64,000 nucleotides of DNA from Anaerolineales bacterium (GTDB taxonomy: Bacteria > Chloroflexota > Anaerolineae > Anaerolineales > Villigracilaceae). Below the pieces are notes generated by a model. That model saw only the letters and a list, made by a program, of their open reading frames with translations. It was not told the DNA's origin and made no database searches. The translations under genes and the position numbers were made by a program. The stretch is taken from positions 1 through 64,000 of the forward strand of contig JAUQXA010000036.1 in the NCBI GenBank assembly GCA_030834895.1, in the 5' to 3' direction. Numbering within the stretch: position 1 is the stretch's first letter; every line of letters starts with the position of its first letter. This document shows, one piece after another, positions 18,500-26,333 of this stretch.

Positions 18500-18584
18500 A
18501 AAATCTTGTTTCTCGAAAGAAAAATCTCTATGATCTCCGTGTGCTCAGTGGTTGAATCTTTAATGGCTTTCTGCATATCCCACG

Positions 18585-18613
18585 TTGACAAATGCCCCCT
18601 CCCATAGTAATAT
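18585..18613 (+). promoter_or_regulatory. Promoter of tRNA-Met gene
   Basis: Consensus TTGACA (18585-18590), a 17-base spacer and TAATAT (18608-18613) precede the tRNA by 19 bases. This is the best sigma-70-type promoter I see in the window and implies the tRNA gene is, or recently was, strongly transcribed. Confidence 0.8.
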
Positions 18614-18632
18614 TTGCCCCGCTCAACCCCAA

Positions 18633-18704
18633 GCCGAGGTAGCTCAGTGGTAGAGCAGGGGACTCATAAGCCCTTGGTCGGGAGTCCAAATCTCCCCCTC
18701 GGCA
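18633..18704 (+). tRNA. tRNA with CAT anticodon (Met or lysidine-type Ile)
   Basis: The 72-base cloverleaf is complete. The acceptor stem GCCGAGG/CCTCGGC, D arm GCTC/GAGC and T stem GGGAG/CTCCC are all fully paired. The anticodon loop CTCATAA carries CAT, the discriminator is A and CCA is not encoded. Two features are atypical: an A:G mismatch at the top of the anticodon stem (31:39) and a T loop of TCCAAAT, with C where position 55 is normally T. An elongator Met tRNA is most likely, since 1:72 is a paired G:C unlike typical bacterial initiators; an Ile tRNA with modified C34 cannot be excluded. Confidence 0.85.
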
Positions 18705-19199
18705 CACTGTTTCCTAGTGAAACACTCTTCCTATGTGGTGGTCTCTAGACGAAGGAGATCACCATATATTCTTTAAAACCGCAAGACCAGGGGCTTATCA
18801 CACTTTCCCAACAGGATTATCTGCCCATTTAGGTCAAGTCCTCTCTGATCGACCGCAGGTCATAAAGCCTATCCCCTGACACCATCGAACTTTATACCAG
18901 GAAGTTACAGTACTTTCTAAATGGGCAAAAAACTGCCGATTTCGTCATGGATCAGCAATACCGAAATTACAAGCGCATCGCACTGTTGGTCACTCTGAAG
19001 AGGATTTGGCGGATTATTGCAAACACTGGAACATGACCCACCACTAGATTAACGGTTCGGATACCTATATCCGCAGGCTGGTGGAGGTCGTCTTGAACTT
19101 GTCCAAAGCCGATGAATTTTTTTGGTTTGTCCCGCCAGGTGGAAAGATCGAGGGATAAACTCTTACATATTTATCCCTCGATAATTTTTGATGTCCTGA
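18705..19199. other. Decayed region downstream of tRNA-Met
   Basis: No intact gene is present in these 495 bases. One plus-strand frame reads as protein-like from about 18894 to 19158 except for an internal TAG, with segments EEDLADYCKHWNMTHH and then SDTYIRRLVEVVLNLSKADE. An overlapping frame (about 18884-19035) also reads without stops. I recognise no family; a mobile-element gene in decay is possible. At 18785-18798 the sequence matches the anticodon-arm 3-prime part of the adjacent tRNA in inverted orientation (13 of 14 bases), and a 10-base inverted repeat (GCCCATTTAG 18823-18832, CTAAATGGGC 18917-18926) is present. Confidence 0.45.
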
Positions 19200-20138
19200 T
19201 TACTTTCTCGCCCCGATTTCAGCCTGTCCCGCAGTTTGAATCTCAGCCTTCGTATTGGTGACAAACTCCCAAAATTTTTCCTGTGCGCGGGTGAAAGATT
19301 GACGACGGTTACGTGCCAGATAGATATTCCGGGTCAGACTCATCCCCTCAACGGAAACTTCCACGATCCGTCCCAACGCCAGACCGCGCGCAGCCGCCAG
19401 ACGGGAAATAAAGGCGATACCCAATCCCTCCTCCACAGCCATCTCAATTGCCTCCGCATTTCCAAGCACCATGGCAACGTTAAGCATGTCTGAGGAAATA
19501 TCGTGTTTGAGCAAACCTTCCATCAATACTTCGCGCGTCCCAGCCGCATCCTCACGCAGGATCATTGGCTCATCGAGTAAATCGTCCGGGTAGATTTTGC
19601 GATACTGAGCCCAGGGATGGTCCGCCGGGGCAATCAGGATGACATCGTCCTTGAAAAAATCCTGGTATTCCAAATCGTAATGCTCGATCAACTTGCTCGA
19701 AACACCTAGGGCGGCTTCCCCACCCAGTAATTTATTGATGACCGATTCGCGGCTGGTGACCAGCACGTTGATCCGCACTTGTGGAAATTCGCGGCGAAAA
19801 CGAGCAATAATCCCCGGCAACAGATATTTGCCGGAGGCTGTGGAGCAGCCAACCGTCATCTCGCCTATCACCTCTCCCTGCAGGGAAAGCATGGTCTGTT
19901 CGACACGCTGGGCGGAAGTAAGCAGTTCGCGCGCCATGGAAACCAACACCTGACCCGAGTCCGTTAGTTGTGCAGTGCGTCCCTGGCGGACAAATAGCTG
20001 CATCCCCAACTGGCGTTCCAATCCTTGAATAATTTGGCTGACAGCGGGCTGTGAAAGATGCAAACGCCGTCCAGCCTCACTGAAATTGCCGAACTCTGCA
20101 ATCGCTAGAAAAACCTTGAGCGCATCCAGATTAAGCAT
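19200..20138 (-). CDS. LysR-type transcriptional regulator
   Basis: The 312-residue protein has the LysR winged helix at residues 1-60 (LKVFLAIAEFGNFSEAGRRL, then SQPAVSQIIQGLERQLG) and a LysR substrate-binding domain from about 90 to 295. It resembles the CysB/CysL/CbbR branch, whose effectors are small anions or metabolites. It is co-directional with and 142 bases downstream of the four-rhodanese gene, so it may be co-transcribed with it. The target is likely local sulfur or redox genes, by position only. Confidence 0.9.
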   Translation of the reverse strand: MLNLDALKVFLAIAEFGNFSEAGRRLHLSQPAVSQIIQGLERQLGMQLFVRQGRTAQLTDSGQVLVSMARELLTSAQRVEQTMLSLQGEVIGEMTVGCSTASGKYLLPGIIARFRREFPQVRINVLVTSRESVINKLLGGEAALGVSSKLIEHYDLEYQDFFKDDVILIAPADHPWAQYRKIYPDDLLDEPMILREDAAGTREVLMEGLLKHDISSDMLNVAMVLGNAEAIEMAVEEGLGIAFISRLAAARGLALGRIVEVSVEGMSLTRNIYLARNRRQSFTRAQEKFWEFVTNTKAEIQTAGQAEIGARK

Positions 20139-20280
20139 GGGAATCCTTATATGCGATAGAACGAATATTCATGCTGTAAATGTACTATGAGTGATGCAAA
20201 ATTTCAAAGTGACAAATGTAACCATTAAACCAAAACTGCCCGCAAGCGGACGCTCACGGGCAGTAGGTGTAGACAAAAAA

Positions 20281-22026
20281 CTACTTTTCGACAGGCAGTC
20301 CGTCAGCCACCCAGGTGTTAAGACCGCCGAACATGCTATTGACTTTGGCATAACCCAACATGCGCAAGGCCATTGTGGCAACTGCGCCGCGGTGCCCAGC
20401 CGAACAAATCGTCACAACTTGGGCAGACTTGTCAGCGGGCAGTTTTGTCATATCAGCCAGCAGGTCGTTGAGCGGGATGAAAACTGAACCCTTGATGTAG
20501 CCGGAAGCCTTGACTTCGTCAGCGGTGCGAACATCAATCACCGTTGGCGGAGTTGCGGTGCCGAGCGCGGCAAGCAAATCAGTATCTTTTATGCCATCAA
20601 AATTCTCTGGCAGACTAGCAAGGTAATCATTTAAGCCCTTCAAACGCAGTGGATCCACAGTAGCGGCGGTACCAGCAACCGGGTCGGCAGGTTTGCCGGT
20701 CTCAACCGGAAGGCTGGCCTTTACCCATGCGTTAAAACCACCGCCCAGGCTTCGCGCATCATAACCCAGTAAGCGCAGGGAGGCCATCGCCATGGCTCCG
20801 CGGTGACCAATGGCACAGTAAACCACGATGGGCTGATCTTGAGCGGGGAGTTTATCCAGATTTTGCAGAAGAGAGCGAAGCGGGAGATTTACTGCGCCCT
20901 TAATGAAACCATTTTTTTCGATTTCGGCTGGTTCGCGGACATCAATGATGAAGGGAGAGTTTCCAGCGTCAATTTGCGCGCTAAGTACATCACCTTTGAT
21001 GGTGTAGAAATCGGCGGGCATGGTTGTGAGGAAGTCGGTCCAGACCGCAGTCCAATCCACAATGCCTTCCACGGGGAAGCCAGCAGACTTCCAAGCACCT
21101 AAACCCCCACCCATGTTCAGGACATTGGTGTAGCCCAAGAGGCGCAAGCCTTCAATGGCGATGGAACCGCGCAGACCGGAGCCACAGTACAGAACAATGG
21201 CGGAATCCTTGGCGGGGAGTTTATCGAGGCTGGTAAAGAGTTCACCAACAGGAATATTGATGGAATCCTTGATGTAGCCGCCCTTCTCAACTTCTTCAAC
21301 GGTGCGCAAATCAATGAGTGTGGGAGGTGTGGCGCTCGCCAGCATCTCGTTGACTTTGTCAGCCTTGGTGCCGAGGAAGCCATCGGGCAGAGAGGACATG
21401 CTCTCATCGAGGGCGGTGAAGAGCGCTTCGTCAGCAATGATCGGGGTGCTGATCTTGGCGGGAGCCTCGGGCATGGAGCCGGTTTCGACGGGAAGTTCAG
21501 CAGTCTTCCATGCACCCAAGCCGCCACCCATGTTCAAGACATTGGTGTAGCCCAAAATGCGCAAGACACCCATGAGCATACCGCCGCGCTGACCAGAGCC
21601 GCAGTAGATGATAATCTTTTCATCGAGCCCGGGGAGTTTGTCGAGGTTCTTCAAAACTTCGCGCACGGGGATGTTGACAGCGCCCTTGATGTAGCCGTCT
21701 TTTTCGAGTTCAGCCGCATCGCGCACATCCAGCAGGAAGGGCGGGGTGGCTTCAGCCATGGCGGCGCTGACGTCAGCGGGTTTGATTCCACCAAAGCCCT
21801 GGGGAAGTCCACCGATCATCTCGGCGTACAGGGTGGCATAGTCGATTTCGGCGGGAGCTTCAACAACGGGCGCTTCTGTGACAACAGCGACCTCGGTTGC
21901 GACAGGAGCTTCCGTGGGGGGAGCAACAACGACTTCAGTCGCCTCGGCGGGAGCGCCGCAGGCGGCAAGGATCATGCTGAAGACGACCAGCAGGATCAGG
22001 GACAGATTCAGATTCTTTTTCATCAT
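20281..22026 (-). CDS. Lipoprotein with four tandem rhodanese domains
   Basis: The 581-residue protein has a lipoprotein signal (MILAAC, C23), a Val/Glu/Pro-rich linker to about residue 62, and four rhodanese modules of about 125-140 residues. Each has a lead-in like LPxxFxGIKxxD, an IDVR strand and an active-site Cys loop: C142 (YCGSGQRGG), C281 (YCGSGLRGS), C404 (YCAIGHRGA) and C541 (ICSAGHRGA). All four catalytic Cys are kept, so all may carry persulfide. It should sit outside the membrane and move or hold sulfane sulfur. AGGAGAAG precedes the start. It diverges from the ArsR gene and the molybdoenzyme operon. Confidence 0.93.
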   Translation of the reverse strand: MMKKNLNLSLILLVVFSMILAACGAPAEATEVVVAPPTEAPVATEVAVVTEAPVVEAPAEIDYATLYAEMIGGLPQGFGGIKPADVSAAMAEATPPFLLDVRDAAELEKDGYIKGAVNIPVREVLKNLDKLPGLDEKIIIYCGSGQRGGMLMGVLRILGYTNVLNMGGGLGAWKTAELPVETGSMPEAPAKISTPIIADEALFTALDESMSSLPDGFLGTKADKVNEMLASATPPTLIDLRTVEEVEKGGYIKDSINIPVGELFTSLDKLPAKDSAIVLYCGSGLRGSIAIEGLRLLGYTNVLNMGGGLGAWKSAGFPVEGIVDWTAVWTDFLTTMPADFYTIKGDVLSAQIDAGNSPFIIDVREPAEIEKNGFIKGAVNLPLRSLLQNLDKLPAQDQPIVVYCAIGHRGAMAMASLRLLGYDARSLGGGFNAWVKASLPVETGKPADPVAGTAATVDPLRLKGLNDYLASLPENFDGIKDTDLLAALGTATPPTVIDVRTADEVKASGYIKGSVFIPLNDLLADMTKLPADKSAQVVTICSAGHRGAVATMALRMLGYAKVNSMFGGLNTWVADGLPVEK

Positions 22027-22263
22027 TCTTCTCCTGTTAATTTGTGGGAAGGATTTCCCAAAGGTTTACCATGCTACAAGTTTAGGGGTTGAAATGCCAA
22101 ATTGATAGTGACAGTCATCACAACCACCCATTTGAAATATTTATCAAAACGCATAAACAGAAACAATGGGATAAGGTGACACCAAACACTATTGTCCTAA
22201 ATCTCACAATGGTACGATGTGGGTGTATTTATGCAGTTTTTTATATATTTCCGAGGTTGAATT

Positions 22264-22563
22264 ATGGATCCGACATCCCAAATCAATGTTTCTTCGCAGC
22301 ATGAAGCGGATTTATGTTTTGCGCTTGCCGACCCGAAGCGAATCGACATCATCCACGCGCTGGAGAAACACCCTTACAACGTGAACGAATTAACGTTGGA
22401 ACTGGGCATTTCCCAGCCGACGACTTCCCGTCACTTGAAAATTCTGCGCGAACGCGGGCTGGTTCAGTCAACCCGACACGGGGTATCCATCACCTATGCC
22501 TTGTCCGACTCCCGCCTGCTTCAGGCGCTTGAATTGTTGAACGATATTTCCATCAGTAAATAA
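22264..22563 (+). CDS. ArsR-family winged-helix repressor
   Basis: The 99-residue protein is a compact ArsR/SmtB-type regulator: ALADPKRIDIIHALEKHPYNV, then the recognition helix in LGISQPTTSRHLKILRERGLV and the wing STRHGVSITYAL. It has one Cys only (about residue 18, LCFAL), so the two-Cys arsenic or polysulfide sensing sites of ArsR or BigR/SqrR are absent; the signal is unknown. It lies 124 bases before the trihaem cytochrome gene and diverges from the rhodanese gene, a position suited to controlling both. Confidence 0.88.
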   Translation: MDPTSQINVSSQHEADLCFALADPKRIDIIHALEKHPYNVNELTLELGISQPTTSRHLKILRERGLVQSTRHGVSITYALSDSRLLQALELLNDISISK

Positions 22564-22659
22564 TGTCATTCTGAGCGAAGCGAGGAATCTCTACCTATGT
22601 AGTCGAGACCCTCACTGCACTGGCGTGCAGCGCAATTGTCGCTATCGCTCAGGGTGACA
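22564..22659. repeat. TGTCATTCTGAGCG-type dyad element
   Basis: The left arm 22564-22582 and right arm 22640-22659 are imperfect inverted copies of TGTCAyyCTGAGCGA. The element starts at the first base after the ArsR stop codon and fills the gap to the cytochrome operon. Similar dyads are common interspersed repeats in many bacterial genomes. Confidence 0.7.
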
Positions 22660-22687
22660 CGCTCAAAGAAAACCATCGGAGGATTTC

Positions 22688-23377
22688 ATGCACAAGAAAA
22701 AGTTATCTGTCACACTAATTATCGCTGGCTTCCTGCTGACAATTGCCACAATCCCGTGGCTGGCAACGGCGCAACCTGTGAAGGCGCAATGCGGCTCGCA
22801 AGCCTCGACATGCAAGGACTGCCATGAAGTGCAGGGACAGATGTCTGTCAACGCCGACGGAACAGGCTGGCATCAGTCCCATGCCTTTGGCGATTTCTGC
22901 TACATCTGCCACGCGGGCAACCAACAGGCAACAGATAAGGAAGCCGCTCACACGGGCATGGTCCCGCCGCTTGCAGATACCAAAGCCTCTTGCCAGCAGT
23001 GCCATCCCAAAGATTTGGACGCGCGCGCCAAGGTCTACACCGATATTCTGGGCGTGGATGCAACTGGGGGCGCGGCTGCCGCCGCCGCAGTTCAACCCGT
23101 GATGATTTGCGAACCCGAAGCCAATGTCCCCGAAGATAATACGGTGGTGTTGGCAAAGCCCGCCCAGCCAGTGGATTATGTCGAACAGTACAACCGAAAC
23201 GTGCTTGGCATCCGCGAGGTGAATTGGGGCATGATCGGGTTGGTGGCTCTTGTCGCAGTAATCATCCTCGGCGGTGCGGGATTTGCGGCGATCAAAACGG
23301 GCTGGCTGGTTGTGACCTTTGAAAAGCCCGTCAAGAAGGAAGAACCAAAAGCAGAATCCAGTGAAGAGAAGAAATAA
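22688..23377 (+). CDS. Trihaem cytochrome c with C-terminal membrane anchor
   Basis: The 229-residue protein has a signal peptide (1-28), three CxxCH motifs (CKDCH 42-46, CYICH 71-75, CQQCH 102-106), a linker, one membrane helix (about 180-201) and a charged Lys/Glu tail inside. It should carry three c haems on the outer face and pass electrons to or from the molybdoenzyme encoded 12 bases downstream. A multihaem c subunit ahead of a Mo-protein, FeS protein and NrfD resembles the Qrc and ACIII gene orders, though those have more haems in this subunit. An extra Cys at 35 is unpaired. Confidence 0.9.
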   Translation: MHKKKLSVTLIIAGFLLTIATIPWLATAQPVKAQCGSQASTCKDCHEVQGQMSVNADGTGWHQSHAFGDFCYICHAGNQQATDKEAAHTGMVPPLADTKASCQQCHPKDLDARAKVYTDILGVDATGGAAAAAAVQPVMICEPEANVPEDNTVVLAKPAQPVDYVEQYNRNVLGIREVNWGMIGLVALVAVIILGGAGFAAIKTGWLVVTFEKPVKKEEPKAESSEEKK

Positions 23378-23389
23378 CGGGAGCAAGCC

Positions 23390-25555
23390 ATGTCAAACAT
23401 CTCCCGACGTGATTTTCTGAAAGTAGGCGGCGCGGCTGCGACGGCGCTGGCTGTAGGGCAATTCATCCCCGCGCCAGTGGCACAGGCGGCGCGTGACGCT
23501 GGACACCTCAACGCGCAAGGCGACGGCGAAATCGCCACCATGTGCGAAATGTGCGTGTGGCGCTGCGGCGTGCTCGCAAAAGTTGTGAATGGCAAAGTCG
23601 TCAAACTGGACGGCAACCCCGACCACCCGCACTCAAACGGCAAACTCTGTCCGCGTGGACAGGCTGGGCTCGCGACCACCTACGACCCCGATCGTGTGCT
23701 GACTCCGCTGGTGCGGGTTGGCAAGCGCGGCGAAGGCAAGTTCCGACAGGCATCGTGGGAAGAGGCAATCGAGATCGTCGCCTGGAACATGCTCAACATC
23801 AAAGACAAGTACGGACCCGAAGCGATGGTCTTCTCGTCCACGCATAATTTGTCACAGGTTCAGTTCGAGAATTTATTACAAGCTTTCGGTTCGCCGAATT
23901 ACGGCACACAGCGCTCGCTGTGTTTTAATGCCATGATCGTCGCCAACCAGATGACCTTTGGCATGGAAGAGCCTGGGCGCAGTTACAAGGATTTGAAACA
24001 CATCCTGCTGACGGGACGCAACCTTGCCGAAGCCATCTCCAACTCGGAGACAGGCGAATTGATCAACGCAATTGACCAGGGCGCGAAGATGGTCTACATC
24101 GACCCGCGCTTCACCAAGACCGCCGCCAAGGCTGCCGAGTGGCTGCCAATCCGCCCTGGAACTGATCTTGCTTTGCATCTGGCGTTTATCAATGTCATCA
24201 TCAGCGAGGAACGTTATAACAAGGAATTCATCAGCAAGTACACTGTCGGCTTCAATGAACTCGCCGCAAGCATTGGTCAGTACACCTCCGAATGGGCGGC
24301 GGAAATCACTGGCATTTCAGCGGAGACCATCCGCCGCATCGCACAGGAATTCAGCGATGCCGCCCCATACGCACTGGCGCACAACGGCTGGCGTACGTCG
24401 AACTTCATCAATTCCTTCCAGACCGAACGCGCCATCACTATCTTGAATACGCTGGTCGGCAATTGGGGTGTGACCCTGCTCCCCGCTGGCGGCGAGGAAA
24501 GCGGTTGTTTTGGCAAACCGCCCCAGCCTGGGTATCCGCGCAACTCAGCCCTCCGCCTCGATGGCGTGCCGTGGAAATATCCCTTCGTACCGCTCAAGTT
24601 AGGCGTCTTCCAAGAACTGCGTGACAACATCTTGAAGGATGATCCGTATGCGGCGCATGGCTGGTTCATCTCGCGCCAGAACCCAATCCAATCCATCCCC
24701 GACCGCAGGAAGACCTTGCAGGCTTTTGCCAAGATGGACTTCATCGCCACGGTGGATGTCATCATGAATGACTCTTCGTGGTTCGCAGATGTCGTCCTGC
24801 CCGAAGCGTCGTACCTCGAACGCTACGACCCGCTTATGCCCATCGGCGGCAGGGGCTTTATCCGTCAGCCCGTGATCGAGCCGCAGGGCGAAGCCAAATC
24901 CGCGTTGTGGATTTTCAAACATCTCGGTGAACGGCTGGGACTGAGCGACTTCTTCCAATACAAAGATGAAGAAGACTACCTCAACCAGCAACTGGCTCCG
25001 CTTGGCGTTCCGTTGGAAGAGGTAAAGGCGAAGGGTTACGTGGAACTGCCCGAAGCCGAAGCGGAAGTCTTCAAGTGGAACACACCCAGCGGCAAGATTG
25101 AGATCAAATCCGATACGCTTGGCAACGCTGGTTTCTCCGCCATTCCTGTTTGGGAGGAACCTCCCGCCCCGAAGCAAGGCGAGTTTTACCTACTCACAGG
25201 CAAGGACGCGCGCCAGACTCAGTTCGCCACGCAAAATAATCTGCTGTTGAAAAAATACGACGATGAGCCGCGCATCTGGATGAATCCCAAAGCCGCCGCC
25301 GCAAGCGGACTGGCGCACGAAGATTTGGTGGAAGTGACCAGCGAGGTGGGCAAGGTGAAAGTTCACCTCGAAGTGACCGAAGCCATCCGCCCCGACTGCG
25401 TTTACATGACACCTGGGTTTGGTCATCTCTCGATGGGATTGACCACCGCCTACGCTTTGGGCGCCAGCGACTCCGACCTGCACGTCACCTACACCGACCC
25501 CGTCAGCGGCGGGCAGGCGCTCAGCCAGACCTTTGTCAGCGTAAGGAAGGCGTAA
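23390..25555 (+). CDS. Molybdopterin oxidoreductase catalytic subunit (Psr/Phs/Qrc-like)
   Basis: The 721-residue protein has a Tat leader (SRRDFLKVGG) and an N-terminal [4Fe-4S] motif C52-x2-C55-x3-C59-x27-C87. A DMSO-reductase-family body follows, with a candidate molybdenum ligand C178 (RSLCFNAMIVAN) at the PsrA-like position, and the C-terminal molydopterin-binding domain is present. The family includes polysulfide, thiosulfate, tetrathionate and arsenate reductases, plus QrcB/ActB-like members without cofactor. The retained Cys suggests an active Mo or W site. The substrate is unknown; sulfur chemistry is inferred from the rhodanese neighbour. It is co-transcribed with the FeS and NrfD genes. 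Confidence 0.9.
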   Translation: MSNISRRDFLKVGGAAATALAVGQFIPAPVAQAARDAGHLNAQGDGEIATMCEMCVWRCGVLAKVVNGKVVKLDGNPDHPHSNGKLCPRGQAGLATTYDPDRVLTPLVRVGKRGEGKFRQASWEEAIEIVAWNMLNIKDKYGPEAMVFSSTHNLSQVQFENLLQAFGSPNYGTQRSLCFNAMIVANQMTFGMEEPGRSYKDLKHILLTGRNLAEAISNSETGELINAIDQGAKMVYIDPRFTKTAAKAAEWLPIRPGTDLALHLAFINVIISEERYNKEFISKYTVGFNELAASIGQYTSEWAAEITGISAETIRRIAQEFSDAAPYALAHNGWRTSNFINSFQTERAITILNTLVGNWGVTLLPAGGEESGCFGKPPQPGYPRNSALRLDGVPWKYPFVPLKLGVFQELRDNILKDDPYAAHGWFISRQNPIQSIPDRRKTLQAFAKMDFIATVDVIMNDSSWFADVVLPEASYLERYDPLMPIGGRGFIRQPVIEPQGEAKSALWIFKHLGERLGLSDFFQYKDEEDYLNQQLAPLGVPLEEVKAKGYVELPEAEAEVFKWNTPSGKIEIKSDTLGNAGFSAIPVWEEPPAPKQGEFYLLTGKDARQTQFATQNNLLLKKYDDEPRIWMNPKAAAASGLAHEDLVEVTSEVGKVKVHLEVTEAIRPDCVYMTPGFGHLSMGLTTAYALGASDSDLHVTYTDPVSGGQALSQTFVSVRKA

Positions 25556-25556
25556 C

Positions 25557-26333
25557 ATGCCAAACAAACATAATGCTTATTTATTCGACGCCACGCGCTG
25601 TATTGATTGCCGCGCCTGCATGATTTCGTGCAGTGTCGAAAACAAAATCGAAATGGACAAGACCCGCATTTGGGTGGCGGGCGTTGGTCTCACGGGCGAA
25701 TATCCCGAACTGCAACGCAGCACGATGGTTTATCACTGTATGCACTGCCTGCACCCTGACTGCATGTCGGCTTGCCCTGTCGGCGCGTACACCAAAGCGG
25801 AAGATGGTCCTGTCACCTACAACCCCGACCTGTGCATCGGCTGTCGCTATTGCATGAACGCCTGTCCCTTCGGCGTGCCGCACTTTGACTACGACAAAGG
25901 ACTTGTGGAAGGCGCTTTCATTGATAAATGCACCTTCTGCCCCCAGCGCATCTACAACGGCGACAAACCCGCCTGCGTGGGAACTTGTCCCACCGACGCG
26001 CTTGAATTTGGCGAACGCGAAGAACTGCTAAAGAAAGCTCACGAACGTATCTCCGCACATCCAGACCGTTACATCAACCACGTCTACGGCGAATTTGAAA
26101 ACGGCGGAACATCCTATCTCGTTCTTTCGCATGTCCCATTCAGTGAACTGGGTTTGCCCGAACTGCCCGAAGAACCCATCAACGAAGTCAGCGAAAAGGT
26201 GATGGAAATGACCATCCCCTTCGCCCTGAGTTGGGGCGCAGTACTGACGGCGGCAACGGTGGGCATTGCTGCCTACGACAAGAAAAAGAAAGAGAAAGCC
26301 GCCAAGGAAAAGGAAGCGGAGGCTGAAAAATGA
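25557..26333 (+). CDS. Four-cluster ferredoxin subunit with C-terminal membrane anchor
   Basis: The 258-residue protein has sixteen Cys in four [4Fe-4S] sets: 15/18/21/25, 61/64/69/73, 93/96/99/103 and 125/128/140/144, as in PsrB/DmsB/NrfC. It should wire the molybdopterin subunit to NrfD. Unlike most PsrB proteins it ends in a hydrophobic segment (about 219-240, IPFALSWGAVLTAATVGIAA) and a Lys/Glu-rich tail. It has no signal peptide, so export with the Tat-bearing partner is expected. It starts one base after the previous stop and overlaps NrfD by four bases. Confidence 0.92.
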   Translation: MPNKHNAYLFDATRCIDCRACMISCSVENKIEMDKTRIWVAGVGLTGEYPELQRSTMVYHCMHCLHPDCMSACPVGAYTKAEDGPVTYNPDLCIGCRYCMNACPFGVPHFDYDKGLVEGAFIDKCTFCPQRIYNGDKPACVGTCPTDALEFGEREELLKKAHERISAHPDRYINHVYGEFENGGTSYLVLSHVPFSELGLPELPEEPINEVSEKVMEMTIPFALSWGAVLTAATVGIAAYDKKKKEKAAKEKEAEAEK

